A DNA stretch of 64,000 nucleotides from Pseudonocardiaceae bacterium (GCA_009379815.1 WHSY01000015.1:330-64329), one strand, 5' to 3'; counted from the stretch's first letter, positions 41,584-51,675 are shown. A program made the numbers and translations. Notes: generated by a model from the letters alone, not told the origin.

Positions 41584-42636
41584 TCATGCCGTGGTGACGC
41601 GCAGCGGCAGGCTCCGCATGCCGTGCATGATGTAACTCGGGTCGAAGTCCGGGACGAACCCGTCGTCGGCCAACCGGATGTCGTCGAGCCGCCCGAGCAG
41701 CACCTCGAACCCGATCCGGGACACCGCCCTGGCCAGCGGTGCTCCGATGCACGAGTGCGGGCCGTGGCCGAAGGCCAGGTGTGAGCGCAGCCGCTCGCGG
41801 TCGACGTCCAGCTCGTCGGGCCGGTCGAAGACCGACTCGTCGCGGTTGCCGGACGCGTAGACGACCCAGACGTGCGCCCCGGCAGGGATGGTCACGCCGC
41901 CGACCTCGACCTCGCAGGTGGCGACCCGGAACAGGCCCTGCACCGGTGACTCGAGCCGCAGCGACTCCTCCAGGAAACGGGGCAGCAGCTCGAAGTCGGA
42001 CCGGACCCGGGTCATCAGCTCGTCGTCGCGGCACAGCATGAGCATGGCCGAGGAGATCTGCTTGGTGGTGGTGTCCGCCCCGGCGCCGATCAGCTGGCTG
42101 CAGAAGCCGACCATCTCGTTGAGGGTGAGCGGTTCGTCGCCCTCGCTGCGGGCGTGGGCCACCGCGGAGAGCAGGTCGTCGGTCGGCTCCCCTGGTCCGC
42201 GCGGCGATCTCGTTCTCGAAGAACGACCAGAAGTCCATCTGGTCCTCGAGGCTGGCCAGCAGCTCCTCGTCGGTCATGTGGGTGCCGATCGTGGCGTTGA
42301 TCGAGTCGGCCCAGCGAGCGAAGTCGTGCGAGCACTCGACCGGGACTCCGAGCAGGGTTGCCAGCGCGTGGATCGGGGCCGGGGAGCTGAACGCCGGCAC
42401 CAGGTCGACGTGGCCGTCGTCGGCGAAGGCGTCGACCAGCGCGTGGCAGGACGCCCTGATCTGGTGCTCGATCTGCGCCACGGCTCGCGGAGTGAGCGCC
42501 TTGTTGAGAATCCTACGTAGATGTCGGTCTCCTCGTCGTGGAACACGGGCGCTTGGTCCCGGACGTTCGCATAATGCGGGTACGGGCAGCGCACCGCTGG
42601 CTGCTCGCAGTCGAAGACGGGCTTCATCGCGGTCAT
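41584..42636 (-). pseudogene. Cytochrome P450 broken by deletion and frameshift
   Basis: Three pieces in different frames make up a P450. The N-terminal piece (from ATG 42636) ends around FHDEETDIYV; the next frame resumes with RILNKALTPRAVAQIEHQ, so about 55 residues of the B-C region are gone near 42515. A second break lies in a run of four C at 42189-42192, after which the frame continues PTDDLLSAV with the I-helix AGADTTTK, ExxR EESLR and haem loop FGHGPHSCIG intact to the stop. The deletion makes sequencing error an insufficient explanation. A CTAACGTCG motif upstream shows that it once belonged to the TrmB-type regulon. Confidence 0.85.
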
Positions 42637-42665
42637 GGATCTACTCCCCGGAGACGGGTAACGGC

Positions 42666-42683
42666 GTTAGCAGGCTAACGTCG
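42666..42683. promoter_or_regulatory. TrmB-regulon motif upstream of P450 pseudogene
   Basis: GTTAG (42666-42670) and CTAACGTCG (42675-42683) are halves of the CTAACGACGTTAG dyad seen at 54758, here in everted order. It is about 30 bp upstream of the P450 start. Confidence 0.5.
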
Positions 42684-42740
42684 ATGTGATCCATACCGCA
42701 ACGGTTCGTCACCGAGCAGGCACAGCGCGTTCATGCCCGC

Positions 42741-44102
42741 TCAGACCTGTGCCAGCTGGGCCAGCTGGTCGTCCGACAGCGCGTAGGCGCGGGTCAGCGG
42801 GCAGGCGGCGAGGAACCGCACCTGCTCGCCCGGGTAGACCTTGCGCTGCGGGATCGGCGAGGTCAGGTCGACCCGCGCGCCGCGCTGGATCACCTCGTGG
42901 ATCCGCTCCCTGTCCTGCAGCACGCGGATATCGCGCAGCGGGTCGCCGTCGACGACGAGCACGTCGGCACGCTTGCCGACCTCGAGGGTTCCGACCTCGC
43001 CCTCGGCCCGCATCGCCTTGGCGCCGTGGGCGGTGGCCGCCGTGATGGCTTCCATCGGGCTCAGCCCGGCGTACTCCACCAGGAGTTCGAGCTCGCGGGC
43101 GTGCCACTCGCCGACCGGGGTGACCGCGAACCCGGTCTCGGAGCCGGCGAGGATCGGAACCCCCGCCTGGTGCGCCTTGTGGATCATCTTGCCGGTGGTG
43201 TCGATCTCCGCACGGAAGATGTCGAGCAGCTCGGGGGCCGTTCCGACCTTCTCGCCGTAGTCGGCGAGGTTGCCCAGCAGCGTGAACGTGGGGCACAGCG
43301 CGGATCCCGACTCGACGACGGCCTCGAGCGCGGCCTCGTCCATGTAGGAGGCGTGGTAGATCAGGTCCATGCCGGCCTGGGCGCACTCCAGCGTGCTCTG
43401 CGAGTTCCGGCAGTGCCCGACCACGGGCGTGTGCAGCTCGTGGGCGGCGTCGCAGACGGTCTTGAGCTCGTCGAAGGACCACACCTTGACCTCGGGGCCC
43501 TTCAGTGACGGGATCAGCCCGGTGACGTGCACCTTGATCCAGTCCACGCCGTGCTTGATCTGCCGGCGGATCTCGCGGACCATGCCGTCGCGGTTGTGCA
43601 CGACCGTGGCGTATCCGGTCCGGCCCTCGTCGTTGATCAGCCGCCCGGCGGTGCCGCCCACGGAGGTCATCAGCGCGTTGCCGCCGGCCTTCATGCTCGG
43701 GCCCTCGACGATCCCCGCCTCGATGGCGTCACGCAGCTCCACGGCGATGTTCCACAGGCAGTCGGCGTCGAGCACGCTCGTCACCCCGGCGCGGAGCACC
43801 TTGCGGGAGTTGTAGGCCGACAGCATCGAGCTGTAGGCCTCGGTCCGGTGATAGAACAGCTCGTCGTTGCCGGTGGGCTCGCCGAAGGTGAGGTGTGTGT
43901 GCGCGTCGATCAGGCCGGGCATCACGGTCTTGCCGCGGGCGTCGATGCGCTCGACGTCGGCGCGATCGGCCGCGGTCGCGGTGGCCTGGGCGCCGACGGC
44001 GGCGATCCGGCCTTCCGACAGGAGTACCGCTTCGTCGGGACGGGGAGCCGCGCCGGTGCCGTCGAGGACGGTCCCGCCGGTGATGAGGGCGTCAGCTGCC
44101 AT
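42741..44102 (-). CDS. Amidohydrolase family protein
   Basis: A 453-residue metal-dependent hydrolase of the imidazolonepropionase/prolidase-like amidohydrolase group. The beta1 metal motif is LIDAHTHLTF (about 64-70), the carbamylated-Lys strand is WIKVHVTG, later ligands are PVVGHCRN and IYHAS, and the last Asp follows ILAGSETG. N-terminal and C-terminal strands form the usual composite sandwich domain (TGGTVLDGTG; GKRADVLVVDGDPLRDI). It hydrolyses a C-N or ester bond in a cyclic or linear substrate. It is a separate minus-strand unit with a CTAACGACT motif 40 bp upstream, so it joins the TrmB-type regulon. Confidence 0.9.
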   Translation of the reverse strand: MAADALITGGTVLDGTGAAPRPDEAVLLSEGRIAAVGAQATATAADRADVERIDARGKTVMPGLIDAHTHLTFGEPTGNDELFYHRTEAYSSMLSAYNSRKVLRAGVTSVLDADCLWNIAVELRDAIEAGIVEGPSMKAGGNALMTSVGGTAGRLINDEGRTGYATVVHNRDGMVREIRRQIKHGVDWIKVHVTGLIPSLKGPEVKVWSFDELKTVCDAAHELHTPVVGHCRNSQSTLECAQAGMDLIYHASYMDEAALEAVVESGSALCPTFTLLGNLADYGEKVGTAPELLDIFRAEIDTTGKMIHKAHQAGVPILAGSETGFAVTPVGEWHARELELLVEYAGLSPMEAITAATAHGAKAMRAEGEVGTLEVGKRADVLVVDGDPLRDIRVLQDRERIHEVIQRGARVDLTSPIPQRKVYPGEQVRFLAACPLTRAYALSDDQLAQLAQV

Positions 44103-44141
44103 CGTTCCGGTCTCCCTTCTGGGATGCTCGGAGTTTAGAGT

Positions 44142-44150
44142 CTAACGACT
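44142..44150. promoter_or_regulatory. TrmB-regulon motif upstream of amidohydrolase
   Basis: CTAACGACT within AGTCTAACGACTAT, 40 bp before the amidohydrolase start on the minus strand. Confidence 0.5.
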
Positions 44151-44202
44151 ATCGGTTGCAGCGTCGAGACGGGATACGCGGTCTGTACCCGCGCTGACGT
44201 TC

Positions 44203-44246
44203 TCGTGAGTGGCGATGCGAGTCATGACTCGCATCGCCACTCACGA
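44203..44246. terminator. Perfect 44-bp palindrome at operon end
   Basis: Bases 44203-44246 are an uninterrupted perfect palindrome (left arm begins TCGTGAGTGGCGATGCGAGT). It includes the stop codon of the upstream gene at its centre. It lies where the long minus-strand operon (48688 to 44222) should end, so it is probably a terminator or RNA-stability hairpin; a cruciform or protein site is possible too. Confidence 0.75.
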
Positions 44247-44983
44247 CCGCGATGCGCGCGGTGGCGCAGCAGCGCTGCGCGGTCGACCGGCGAGTGGGTG
44301 CGCAGCAGCTCGTCGCTCTGCACCTCGACGCTGACGGGGCACTCCGGTGGCAGGGCGCGGGCGAAGTCGGCCAGTGCGAGCTCGCCGTCGCCCGGGGGCA
44401 GCCGGTGATGCCGGGCCTCGGTGGCCAGCCGGTCGGCGAGGTCGCCGTCTCCGGGCGGAGGCGCAGCCGGGGCGTCGCAGAGCTGCGCGTAGCACCACCG
44501 CCAGTCCTCGATGCTCGCCAGCTGCGCCGCGTCACCGCCGCTGCGGTGCAGGTGCAGCGCGTCGACGACGACGCCCACTCCCGGCACCGGGCCTGCGACC
44601 CGTAGCGCGGTAGCCAGATCGGGCACGCAGGAAAACCCCATGAACTCCAGCGCAGGGTGGGTCGGGCTGCCCTCCAGCACGGCGGTGAGTTGGGCCAGCT
44701 TGTCCGCTGTCGCGGCGAGGTCGGGATCCTGGCTGACGGTCAGCAGCTGCCGCGCCCCGAGCTCGACGGCCAGCTCGGCCAGCGCGCGGTGCTCGTCGCG
44801 TAGCGGCCCCGGGCGCAGCGCCACGACCTCGACGTCGAGCAGCTCGACACCCTCGGACTGCAGCACGCGGGACATCTCGGCCCGGTCGCGCCGCGACACC
44901 GGAAGCGTCGGGCGCAACCCCGTCCAGCGGTACCCGGCCGCGGCGGCGCACCGGATCACCGCGGCCCCGGCCAGGTCGAGCAC
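44222..44983 (-). CDS. Sugar phosphate isomerase/epimerase-like TIM-barrel protein
   Basis: A protein of about 253 residues of the xylose-isomerase-like TIM-barrel (AP endonuclease 2) superfamily. Features are AAGYRWTGLRPTL, EGVELLDVEVVAL (metal-site Glu), GARQLLTVSQDPDL, GVGVVVDALHLHRSGG and the C-terminal CPVSVEVQSDELLRTHS. These enzymes isomerise or epimerise sugars and other polyols, but several act in aromatic or cyclitol catabolism. The conserved first strand (LSLAAGSVLDLAG) begins upstream of GTG 44983 without an ATG, GTG or TTG, so the real start may be a CTG near 45012, overlapping the SDR stop. The C-terminus runs into the 44-bp palindrome. Confidence 0.7.
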   Translation of the reverse strand: MLDLAGAAVIRCAAAAGYRWTGLRPTLPVSRRDRAEMSRVLQSEGVELLDVEVVALRPGPLRDEHRALAELAVELGARQLLTVSQDPDLAATADKLAQLTAVLEGSPTHPALEFMGFSCVPDLATALRVAGPVPGVGVVVDALHLHRSGGDAAQLASIEDWRWCYAQLCDAPAAPPPGDGDLADRLATEARHHRLPPGDGELALADFARALPPECPVSVEVQSDELLRTHSPVDRAALLRHRAHRGREWRCES

Positions 44984-45009
44984 GGAGCCGGCGGCCAGCG
45001 ACAGCGGTC

Positions 45010-45849
45010 TCAGCGGGTGGCCTGCCCGGCATCGACCGACAGCACGTGCCCGGTCATCTGGTCGGCGTTGTCGGAGGCCAGGAACAGCACCGCGTCGGTG
45101 ATGTGGTGCATCTCGGTGCGCCACTTGTCGCCGGGCATGTTGCCGACGGCGGAGAACTGCTCGTAGGCGTCCTCGGCGCTGATCCCCAGGCTCTCGGCCA
45201 GGCCCGACACCATCCCCGAGCCCTGCCCCGCGCCGGGGCGGATCGTTGCGGGTGCCACCGCGTTGACGTTGATCCCGAACTCGGCGAGCTCGAACGCCCA
45301 CGCCTCGGTCAGCCCGTTGATCGCGTGCTTGGCCGCCACGTAGTGCGACAGCATCGCCACGCCCGCTCCCGTCACGCCGGATGAGATGTTGATGATCTTG
45401 CCGGCGTGCCTGCCGATCATGTTCGGCACCGCGTACTTCGCCACGTACATGTGGCCCTTGACGATGGTGTCGATGACCGCGTCCATGATGTGGCTGCGCA
45501 TCTCGTGGATCGGGTCGAGCGCGGCGACCCCGGCGTTGTTGACCAGCACGTCGATGCGGCCGTCGAAGAACTCCAGCGCCTTGGACACCGACGCCTGCAC
45601 CTGCGACTCGTCGCGGATGTCGCACGGCAGCCCGATGCAGCGCCGACCGCGGCGCTCGATGTCGGCGACGGTGGCGTCGAGCATCTCTGCGGTGGCCAGC
45701 GGGTAGGCGTCGGGGATCGGCTCGGTGATGTCGAGCGCGGCGATGTCGGCGCCGGCATCGGCGAACGCCTTGGCGTGGCTGAAGCCCTGCCCCTTCGCCG
45801 CTCCGGTGATCAGTACGTGCTTGCCCTGCAGGCCGCGAAGTTCCGCCAT
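45010..45849 (-). CDS. Mycofactocin-coupled SDR family oxidoreductase
   Basis: A 279-residue SDR with TGAAKGQG near residues 15-22, NNAGVA, the Ser in NISSGV, Tyr in SHYVAAKHA with Lys, and an extra segment after DI ([28 protein letters not shown]) before DIRD. That insertion is the mark of mycofactocin-dependent SDRs, as in the gene at 2145. It is co-transcribed with a two-subunit molybdenum hydroxylase (overlap ATGA) and a TIM-barrel protein, so it may oxidise a hydroxylated product, with electrons going to mycofactocin. No mycofactocin biosynthesis genes are in the window. Confidence 0.88.
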   Translation of the reverse strand: MAELRGLQGKHVLITGAAKGQGFSHAKAFADAGADIAALDITEPIPDAYPLATAEMLDATVADIERRGRRCIGLPCDIRDESQVQASVSKALEFFDGRIDVLVNNAGVAALDPIHEMRSHIMDAVIDTIVKGHMYVAKYAVPNMIGRHAGKIINISSGVTGAGVAMLSHYVAAKHAINGLTEAWAFELAEFGINVNAVAPATIRPGAGQGSGMVSGLAESLGISAEDAYEQFSAVGNMPGDKWRTEMHHITDAVLFLASDNADQMTGHVLSVDAGQATR

Positions 45850-46352
45850 CAGCGCCCCCTGGTGCCGGTGGCCACGGCACCGGCACCACCGTGCTCGGCC
45901 GCCCAGCGCACCGAGTCCACGATCATCTCGTAGCCGGTGCAGCGGCAGAGGTTGCCCTCGATCCCCTCGCGGATGGCGGTGTCGCCGGGGTCGGGGTTCT
46001 CCAGCAGCAGGCCGGTCGCCGAGATCACCATGCCGGGCGTGCAGTAGCCGCACTGCAGCCCGTGGCATTCCTGGAAGCCCTGCTGCACCGGGGAGAGCTG
46101 TCCGTCGACGGCCAGACCCTCGACGGTGAGCACCTCGCAGCCGTCGGCGGCCACGGCGAACACCGAGCACGACTTCACGGTCTGCCCGTCGAGCATCACC
46201 GTGCAGGCGCCGCAGTTCGAGGTGTCGCACCCGACGTGGGTGCCGGTCAGCCCCCGCACCTCGCGCAGGTAGTGCACGAGGAGCAGCCGGGCCTCGACCT
46301 CGTCCTCGCGGGCGACGCCGTTGACGGTGATCCGGACGTGATGGCGGCTCAC
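45849..46352 (-). CDS. (2Fe-2S)-binding subunit of molybdenum hydroxylase
   Basis: A 167-residue small subunit of the xanthine oxidase/CO dehydrogenase family. The plant-type cluster ligands are in [22 protein letters not shown]; the second cluster in the four-helix domain uses CGYCTPG and CRCTGY. It passes electrons from the molybdenum subunit. No FAD-binding medium subunit gene is present in the operon, so the electron acceptor is unclear. GTG 46352 overlaps the stop of the large subunit gene (GTGA) and the stop overlaps the SDR start (ATGA). Confidence 0.94.
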   Translation of the reverse strand: MSRHHVRITVNGVAREDEVEARLLLVHYLREVRGLTGTHVGCDTSNCGACTVMLDGQTVKSCSVFAVAADGCEVLTVEGLAVDGQLSPVQQGFQECHGLQCGYCTPGMVISATGLLLENPDPGDTAIREGIEGNLCRCTGYEMIVDSVRWAAEHGGAGAVATGTRGR

Positions 46353-48688
46353 GTGCTCACCTCCGAGGGCCGTGCGGACCCGGCGTCGCGCATCGCGCGC
46401 CAGACGCGCTGCGGGCTGCAGGGCATGTCGATGTTGCGCACGCCGAGGTGGCTCAGCGCGTCGACCACCGCGTTGACCACCGCCTGCGGCGCCGCGGTCG
46501 CACCGGACTCCCCGAGACCCTTGGCGCCGAGCGGGTTGAAGCTGGTCAGGGTCTCCTGGTGGTCCGTCTCGTAGGACGGCAGGTCCAGTGCCGAGGGCAC
46601 CAGGTAGTCGGCCACCGACGCGGTCGTCAGCTGACCGTCCTCGTCGTAGGTGACCTCCTCGAGCAGCGCCTGCGCGATGCCCTGCGCGACACCGCCGTGG
46701 ATCTGGCCACGGGCCATCAGCGGGTTGATCACCTTGCCGCAGTCGTCGACGGCGACGTAGCGCACCACGTCGACCCGGCCGGTGTCGCGATCGACCTCCA
46801 CGACACAGCAGTGCGCGCCACTCGGGTAAGACAGGTTGGTCGGCTCGTGGTGGGCGGTGTCGGCCAGCCCGAGATCGGAATCGGGGGGCAACAGGTGCGG
46901 CTTGAGCGACTTGACCGCGACTTCGGTGAGGTCGATCCCGGAGTCCGGGCTGCCCCGCACCTGGAAGCGGCCGTCCACGAGCTCGAGGTCGTCGGGGTCG
47001 GCCTCCAGCAGGTGCGCGGCGATGCGCATCGCCCGGTCGCGGACCTTGCCTGCCGCCTTGAAGACCGCGGGCCCCCCGACCGGCATGGCACGGCTGCCCA
47101 TGGTCCCGACACCTTCCTGCACAGTCTCGGTGTCGCCGTGCAGCACGGTGATCTTGTCGAACGGGATCGACAGCACGTCTGAGACGACCTGCGAGAACGC
47201 CGTCTCGTGGCCCTGTCCGTGCGGGCTGGTGCCCACCGAGACCACGGCCGAGCCGTCGGTGTTGAGCCGGACGTTGGCCGACTCCCAGCCCCCGATGAAA
47301 CCGAACTGCTCGAACAGCGGGGTCGGGCCGAACCCACCCATCTCGACGAACGTGGAGAACCCGATGCCCAGCAGCTTCGCGTTCGGGTCCGTGCGACGGC
47401 GGTCGGCCTCGGCGCGCAGCGCCTGGTAATCGATCTTCTCCAGCAGCCGGTCCAGCAACGCGGGGTAGTTCGCCTCGTCGTAGACGATCCCCTCGAACTG
47501 CGTGGCGTAGGGCATCTCGCCGGGTTGGATGTAGTTGCGGCGGCGGACGTCGAGCGGGTCGATGCCCAGCTCGTCGGCGACCCGGTCCATCACCCGCTCG
47601 ATGAGGAACGCGGCCTCCGGACGCCCGGCGCCGCGATAGGACCCGACCGGCGTGGTGTTGGTGACCACCGAGCGGAACGACGGGGAGATCTTCGGGATCT
47701 TGTAGCAACCGCCGGACATGAAGGAGGTGAGCATGGGCAGCCCGACACCGGTGGTGTCCGGCCAGGCCCCGCAGTCCTGTGTGATGCGCACCCGCAGCGC
47801 GGCGATGTGGCCCTCGTCGTCGAACCCGACGTCGATGTCCTGGGCCTGGGCCCGGCCGTGGACCATCGACATCATGTTCTCGCTGCGGGTCTCGATGTAC
47901 TTCACCGGCCGGCCCAGCCGGCGTGACAGCTCCGAGACGAGCAGGAACTCGGGGTAGAAGCTCGCCTTCGCCCCGAATCCGCCGCCCACGTCCGGCGCCA
48001 CCAGCCGCACCTGCTGCTGCGGCAGGCCGAACATCGTGGCGATCTCGTTGCGCATGTGGTGCGGGGCCTGGGTGGTCAGGTAGAGCGTCAGCCCGCGGGC
48101 GGTCCAGTCGGCCAGGCACGCCGTCGGCTCGATCGGCACCGGCGCGCAGCGCTGGTTGACCAGCTGCAGCTGCAGCCGGTGCGCCGCGGCCGACAGCTCG
48201 GCCTCCGCGTCGTCGGCGGCCAGCGCCTGCTCCATGGCGACGTTGCCGGGCAGCCCGTCCAGGATCGGAGCCGCCCCCGGTGCGAGCGCGGCGTCGGTGG
48301 TGCTGCACGCCGGCAGCGGCTCGTAGTCGACGTCCACGTCGCCCGCGGCGTCGGCCGCGAGGTAGCGGTCGCTGGCGACCACGACCGCGACCGGTTCGCC
48401 GACGAACCGGACCTTGCCGGTTGCCAGGCAGGGGCGCTCCATGCCCGGAACCGAGCGCGAGTTGGGCAGGCCGGCCAGGTCGGCGGCGGTCCACACCCCG
48501 AGCACACCGGTGCGCTCCAGCGCCGCCTTGGTGTCGATGTTGCCGATCCCGGCGTGGGCGAGCGGGCTGCGCACGAAGGCCATGTGCACCGTGCCCGGCG
48601 GCGAGATGTCGTCGACGTAGCTCCCGCGCCCGGTGAGGAGACTGGGATCCTCCTTGCGGGTTACCGAAGCACCGATCATCGAGCCCAT
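46349..48688 (-). CDS. Xanthine dehydrogenase family protein, molybdopterin-binding subunit
   Basis: The 779-residue large subunit of a cytoplasmic molybdenum hydroxylase (aldehyde oxidase/CoxL-like) that hydroxylates a C-H bond with water-derived oxygen. The N-terminal ald_Xan_dh_C domain starts [18 protein letters not shown]; molybdopterin-binding segments include [14 protein letters not shown] and YRGAGRPEA; the catalytic Glu lies in [13 protein letters not shown]. The third Met (48688) is preferred because AGGAGG lies 8 bp upstream of it. It heads the operon MoCo subunit, Fe-S subunit, SDR and TIM-barrel gene. A CTAACGTCG motif lies 42 bp upstream. N-heterocycles, aldehydes or aromatic acids are possible substrates. 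Confidence 0.93.
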   Translation of the reverse strand: MGSMIGASVTRKEDPSLLTGRGSYVDDISPPGTVHMAFVRSPLAHAGIGNIDTKAALERTGVLGVWTAADLAGLPNSRSVPGMERPCLATGKVRFVGEPVAVVVASDRYLAADAAGDVDVDYEPLPACSTTDAALAPGAAPILDGLPGNVAMEQALAADDAEAELSAAAHRLQLQLVNQRCAPVPIEPTACLADWTARGLTLYLTTQAPHHMRNEIATMFGLPQQQVRLVAPDVGGGFGAKASFYPEFLLVSELSRRLGRPVKYIETRSENMMSMVHGRAQAQDIDVGFDDEGHIAALRVRITQDCGAWPDTTGVGLPMLTSFMSGGCYKIPKISPSFRSVVTNTTPVGSYRGAGRPEAAFLIERVMDRVADELGIDPLDVRRRNYIQPGEMPYATQFEGIVYDEANYPALLDRLLEKIDYQALRAEADRRRTDPNAKLLGIGFSTFVEMGGFGPTPLFEQFGFIGGWESANVRLNTDGSAVVSVGTSPHGQGHETAFSQVVSDVLSIPFDKITVLHGDTETVQEGVGTMGSRAMPVGGPAVFKAAGKVRDRAMRIAAHLLEADPDDLELVDGRFQVRGSPDSGIDLTEVAVKSLKPHLLPPDSDLGLADTAHHEPTNLSYPSGAHCCVVEVDRDTGRVDVVRYVAVDDCGKVINPLMARGQIHGGVAQGIAQALLEEVTYDEDGQLTTASVADYLVPSALDLPSYETDHQETLTSFNPLGAKGLGESGATAAPQAVVNAVVDALSHLGVRNIDMPCSPQRVWRAMRDAGSARPSEVST

Positions 48689-48729
48689 GATCATTGCCTC
48701 CTGTCTCCCGGCGGCACGACGCTAGGAAA

Positions 48730-48738
48730 CTAACGTCG
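48730..48738. promoter_or_regulatory. TrmB-regulon motif upstream of molybdenum hydroxylase operon
   Basis: CTAACGTCG within GAAACTAACGTCGCGG, about 40 bp before the operon start. A 13-bp GC-rich tandem repeat (GTGCTGCGCCGCG, 2.6 copies, 48798-48831) lies further upstream. Confidence 0.5.
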
Positions 48739-48925
48739 CGGACCCCTGCACGCAAGGTTGCCACAGCCTAGCGGCGGGAGCGGCGCCGCGGGGCCGGGTG
48801 CTGCGCCGCGGTGCTGCGCCGCGGTGCTGCGTACCAGGGGCAGGGTGCGCGCGGGCACCGACCTCGCCGGGCGCATCCTGCAGGCGCGTCCGCGTCCGAT
48901 GCATCAGGAGCGCTGCCCGCGCCTG

Positions 48926-50104
48926 TCAGGCCTGCTGCCGGGCGGCGCGCTCCTCGGCGTGCTTCTCGGTCCAGGCTGCCAGCGCCTCGCCCTGCTTGGT
49001 GTTGAGCTCTTCCCAGCGCTGCTGCGCGTAGCGCTCAGCGCTGAGCAGACGGTCCGCCGACCCTTGGAACCGCGGCATGACGTGCTGGGCGAACAGCTCG
49101 TAGTGCCGCCGGATCGCCTCCGGTCGGGCCCACTCGTGGGCCATCATGAGATAGCTCCCGAAACCGCCGTTGGACTGCTTGTACAGCTCCTCGAGCTTGG
49201 CGACCGCATCGTCCGGGGTGCCGATCACGCCGATACCGCTCTCGTTGACCCAGGTGACGCGCTCCCGCAGGGTGTCGCCCTCGGGGTGGAACTGTGGGGC
49301 GGCGGCGGTGTGCTGCAGGTAGTCGAACCAGTCCTCGATGCCGTACTCGACGTCGCGCAGCGCCTGCTCCTTGGTCTCGGCGATGTGCATCGGCCCGACC
49401 AGCCGCCAGCCGCGGCGGTCGACGGAGGTGCCGAACTGCTCGGCACGCTCCTCCATGACGTCCCAGTGCATGGCGAGCAGGTCGAGGTCTCCGACCATCG
49501 TCGCGCCGATGGACAGCAGCGAGATGCCGTGCTTGCCGGCGATCCGGGGGCCGGACGGCGAGGCGATCGCAGCGATGCCGACGTCGAAGCAGGGGTAGGT
49601 GAACGGCCGCAGCTGGCAGCGCGCATCCACCAGGTTGTAGCGGTCGGTCTTCTTGGTGACCGGCTCGTCGGACAGCAACAGCTGCATGAGGACGTCGGTG
49701 TCCTCCTCGAGCGCGGGTCGCTGTTCGGCGGGGTCGATGCCGATCATCGCGGCGTCGGTGGGCAGCGCACCGGGGCCGAGGCCGAGCATGAACCGGCCGC
49801 GGGTGAGGTGGTCGAGCAGGATCGCGCGGTCGGCCACCCACAGCGGGTTGTGGTACGGCAGCGACAGCACGCCGGTACCCAGCTTGATGTGCCGGGTCTG
49901 TGCCGCCGCGTGGGCGATGTAGATCTCCGGCGAGGCGATGATCTCGCTGCCACAGGAGTGGTGCTCGCCGATCCACGCCTCGTCGTAACCGAGACGATCC
50001 ATCAGCTGGATGATCTCGAGGTCGCGGTCGTAGGCGGCAGTCGGGTTCTGGCCTGCGGGTGGGTGGAACGGCGCCATGAAGATGCCGAAGCGCATCCGGT
50101 CCAT
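48926..50104 (-). CDS. LLM class flavin-dependent oxidoreductase (limonene-monooxygenase-like)
   Basis: A 392-residue luciferase-like monooxygenase. MRFGIFMAPFHPPAGQNPT, YDEAWIGEHHSCGSEIIASPE, LGTGVLSLPYHNPLWVADRA and LDHLTRGRFMLGLGPGALPTD are characteristic of the limonene 1,2-monooxygenase and alkanal-monooxygenase-like branch. The C-terminus is a long charged helix. It is paralogous to the gene at 28384. It has a single-gene unit, GGAAGG before ATG, and the AACGTCGTTA motif 40 bp upstream. It probably oxygenates the compound handled by the 42-64 kb regulon. Confidence 0.92.
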   Translation of the reverse strand: MDRMRFGIFMAPFHPPAGQNPTAAYDRDLEIIQLMDRLGYDEAWIGEHHSCGSEIIASPEIYIAHAAAQTRHIKLGTGVLSLPYHNPLWVADRAILLDHLTRGRFMLGLGPGALPTDAAMIGIDPAEQRPALEEDTDVLMQLLLSDEPVTKKTDRYNLVDARCQLRPFTYPCFDVGIAAIASPSGPRIAGKHGISLLSIGATMVGDLDLLAMHWDVMEERAEQFGTSVDRRGWRLVGPMHIAETKEQALRDVEYGIEDWFDYLQHTAAAPQFHPEGDTLRERVTWVNESGIGVIGTPDDAVAKLEELYKQSNGGFGSYLMMAHEWARPEAIRRHYELFAQHVMPRFQGSADRLLSAERYAQQRWEELNTKQGEALAAWTEKHAEERAARQQA

Positions 50105-50142
50105 GTCGAGGATCCTTCCGAGCGCTGAGGAGGCTGCCCAAC

Positions 50143-50152
50143 AACGTCGTTA
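50143..50152. promoter_or_regulatory. TrmB-regulon motif upstream of luciferase-like gene
   Basis: On the minus strand the site reads TAACGACGTT, the core of the CTAACGACGTTAG dyad, 39 bp before the start of the gene ending at 48926. Confidence 0.55.
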
Positions 50153-50217
50153 AAAGAATCACAACGCGACATACCTGTGTCAAGGGTCACAGCCGTCGTC
50201 GCGGATCGAGCCGGTGA

Positions 50218-51622
50218 TCAGCGCCTGCGTCCCAGCATGTGCCGCAGCGCGTCCTCCAGTTCGGGATGGCGGAAGCGGTAGCCGCTGTCCAGGGTGCGGT
50301 CGGGCAGCACGTGCTGGTCGGCCAGCGCGGTCTCGCGGGCCCCGTCCGGCCCGAGCAGCACCCTCGGGGCGGCCGTCGGCACGGGCAACGGCGTGGACCG
50401 GTGCAGCACCCGCCCCAGCACCCGCCCCAGCAGCCGCGTGTAGTCGGCGTTGGTCACCGGAGTCGGGGCGGTCCCGTTCACCACACCGTGCAGCTCGGGG
50501 CTGGTCAGCGCGTGATGGAAGACCCCCACGATGTCGTCGAGACTGACCCAGCTCAGACACTGCTCTCCGGAGCCGAGCCGGCCACCCAGCCCGGGGGCGA
50601 ACAGCGGCAGCTGCAGGGCCAGCACCCCGCTGCGGGGCGACTGCACGACCCCGGTGCGGACGTGCACCACCCGCAGCCCCGCGGCCCGGGCGGGGGGTCG
50701 GCTGCTGCTTCCCAGTCCCGGGTGACCTCGGCCAGGAAGCCCGCGCCCGACCTGGATTCCTCGGTGTGCGCCTGCCCGCCGTGGTCCGCGCCGTAGTACC
50801 CGATCGCCGACCCGCACACCAGCGCGGCCGGTCCGTCGTCCATCCCCGCGAGCGCCCGCGCGATCACCCCGGTGCCGGCTACCCGGCTGTCCCGGATCCG
50901 GCGTTTGTGCTGCTCGGTCCACGGGCGGCCGATGCCGGCACCGGCCAGATGCACCACCGCGTCGACACCTGCCAGGCCATCGGTGTCGACGCTTCGGTCC
51001 TGCAGCGACCAGCGCACCTCATCGGGGCCGTTCGGTTCCCGACGGACCAGGTGGGTCACTCGATGTCCGCCGGTGGTCAGAAACGCCGACAGCGCCGACC
51101 CGATCAAGCCCGACGCGCCGGTGATGGCCACGTGCATGGCTTCCACGCCCCTGTCCCGGGCCCTGCCGTGAGCGGCCAGGTCGCCGGCGAGCACCCCGTG
51201 GCGGTAGTCGAGCATCCGCGCCAGCCGCCCGCGCACCGGTGGACCGGCCACCGGGCTGGTCAGCGTGTGTCGAGCGGCAGCCGGTAGCTGATCTCATCAC
51301 TGATCAGCGTGCGGTCGGGCGCTGTCTCCTCGAAGCCGTGCCGATGCTCGAAGTCAGCGAACGGCCCGGAGACCTGGACATCCCGGAACTCCCGCGGCGG
51401 GTCGTAGCCGGTGTGCTCGGCAACCCACCGACTTACCAGCGGGCCCGGTACCGAGGTCCGCAACACGGCCCTGTTCCCAGGTTCCAGGCTTGGTGCCGAC
51501 TGCTCCACACGCACCGGCTCCCACGGAGGCAACAGCCGCTGGATCGCACCCGGCCGCTCGTGCCAGGCGAAGACCTCCTCGACCGGTGCGGCCACCTCGC
51601 TGTGCTTGCTGACCGTCGCCAT
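50218..51622 (-). pseudogene. SRPBCC-TIGR01777 fusion gene with two frameshifts
   Basis: From ATG 51622 an SRPBCC ligand-binding domain runs to YRLPLDT, then a 2-base duplication-type shift at about 51243-51250 introduces a stop. The next frame continues the domain end (PVAGPPVRGRLARMLDYRHG) into the NAD-binding TIGR01777/YfcH epimerase-like domain (HVAITGASGLIGSALSAFL). A second break lies in a run of six G at 50692-50697; the last frame resumes ARAAGLRVVHVRTGVVQS and ends normally. The family often joins these two domains. Intact, it would be about 465 residues with unknown physiological substrate. Two separate lesions suggest genuine decay. Confidence 0.8.
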
Positions 51623-51675
51623 CGGTGCATTGTCGGGCCGGAGCAGTTGCGGCGCGCGACGGTACTGTGCCCCGC

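Noticed and set aside
45849-48764. Minus-strand frame of 971 codons through the Fe-S and MoCo subunit genes
   Set aside because: Only its 3' 167 codons are the Fe-S subunit; the rest is a frame-shifted reading of the large subunit gene.
48798-48831. 13-bp GC-rich tandem repeat as regulatory element
   Set aside because: It has 2.6 copies of simple GC-rich sequence far from the promoter motif; probably slippage.
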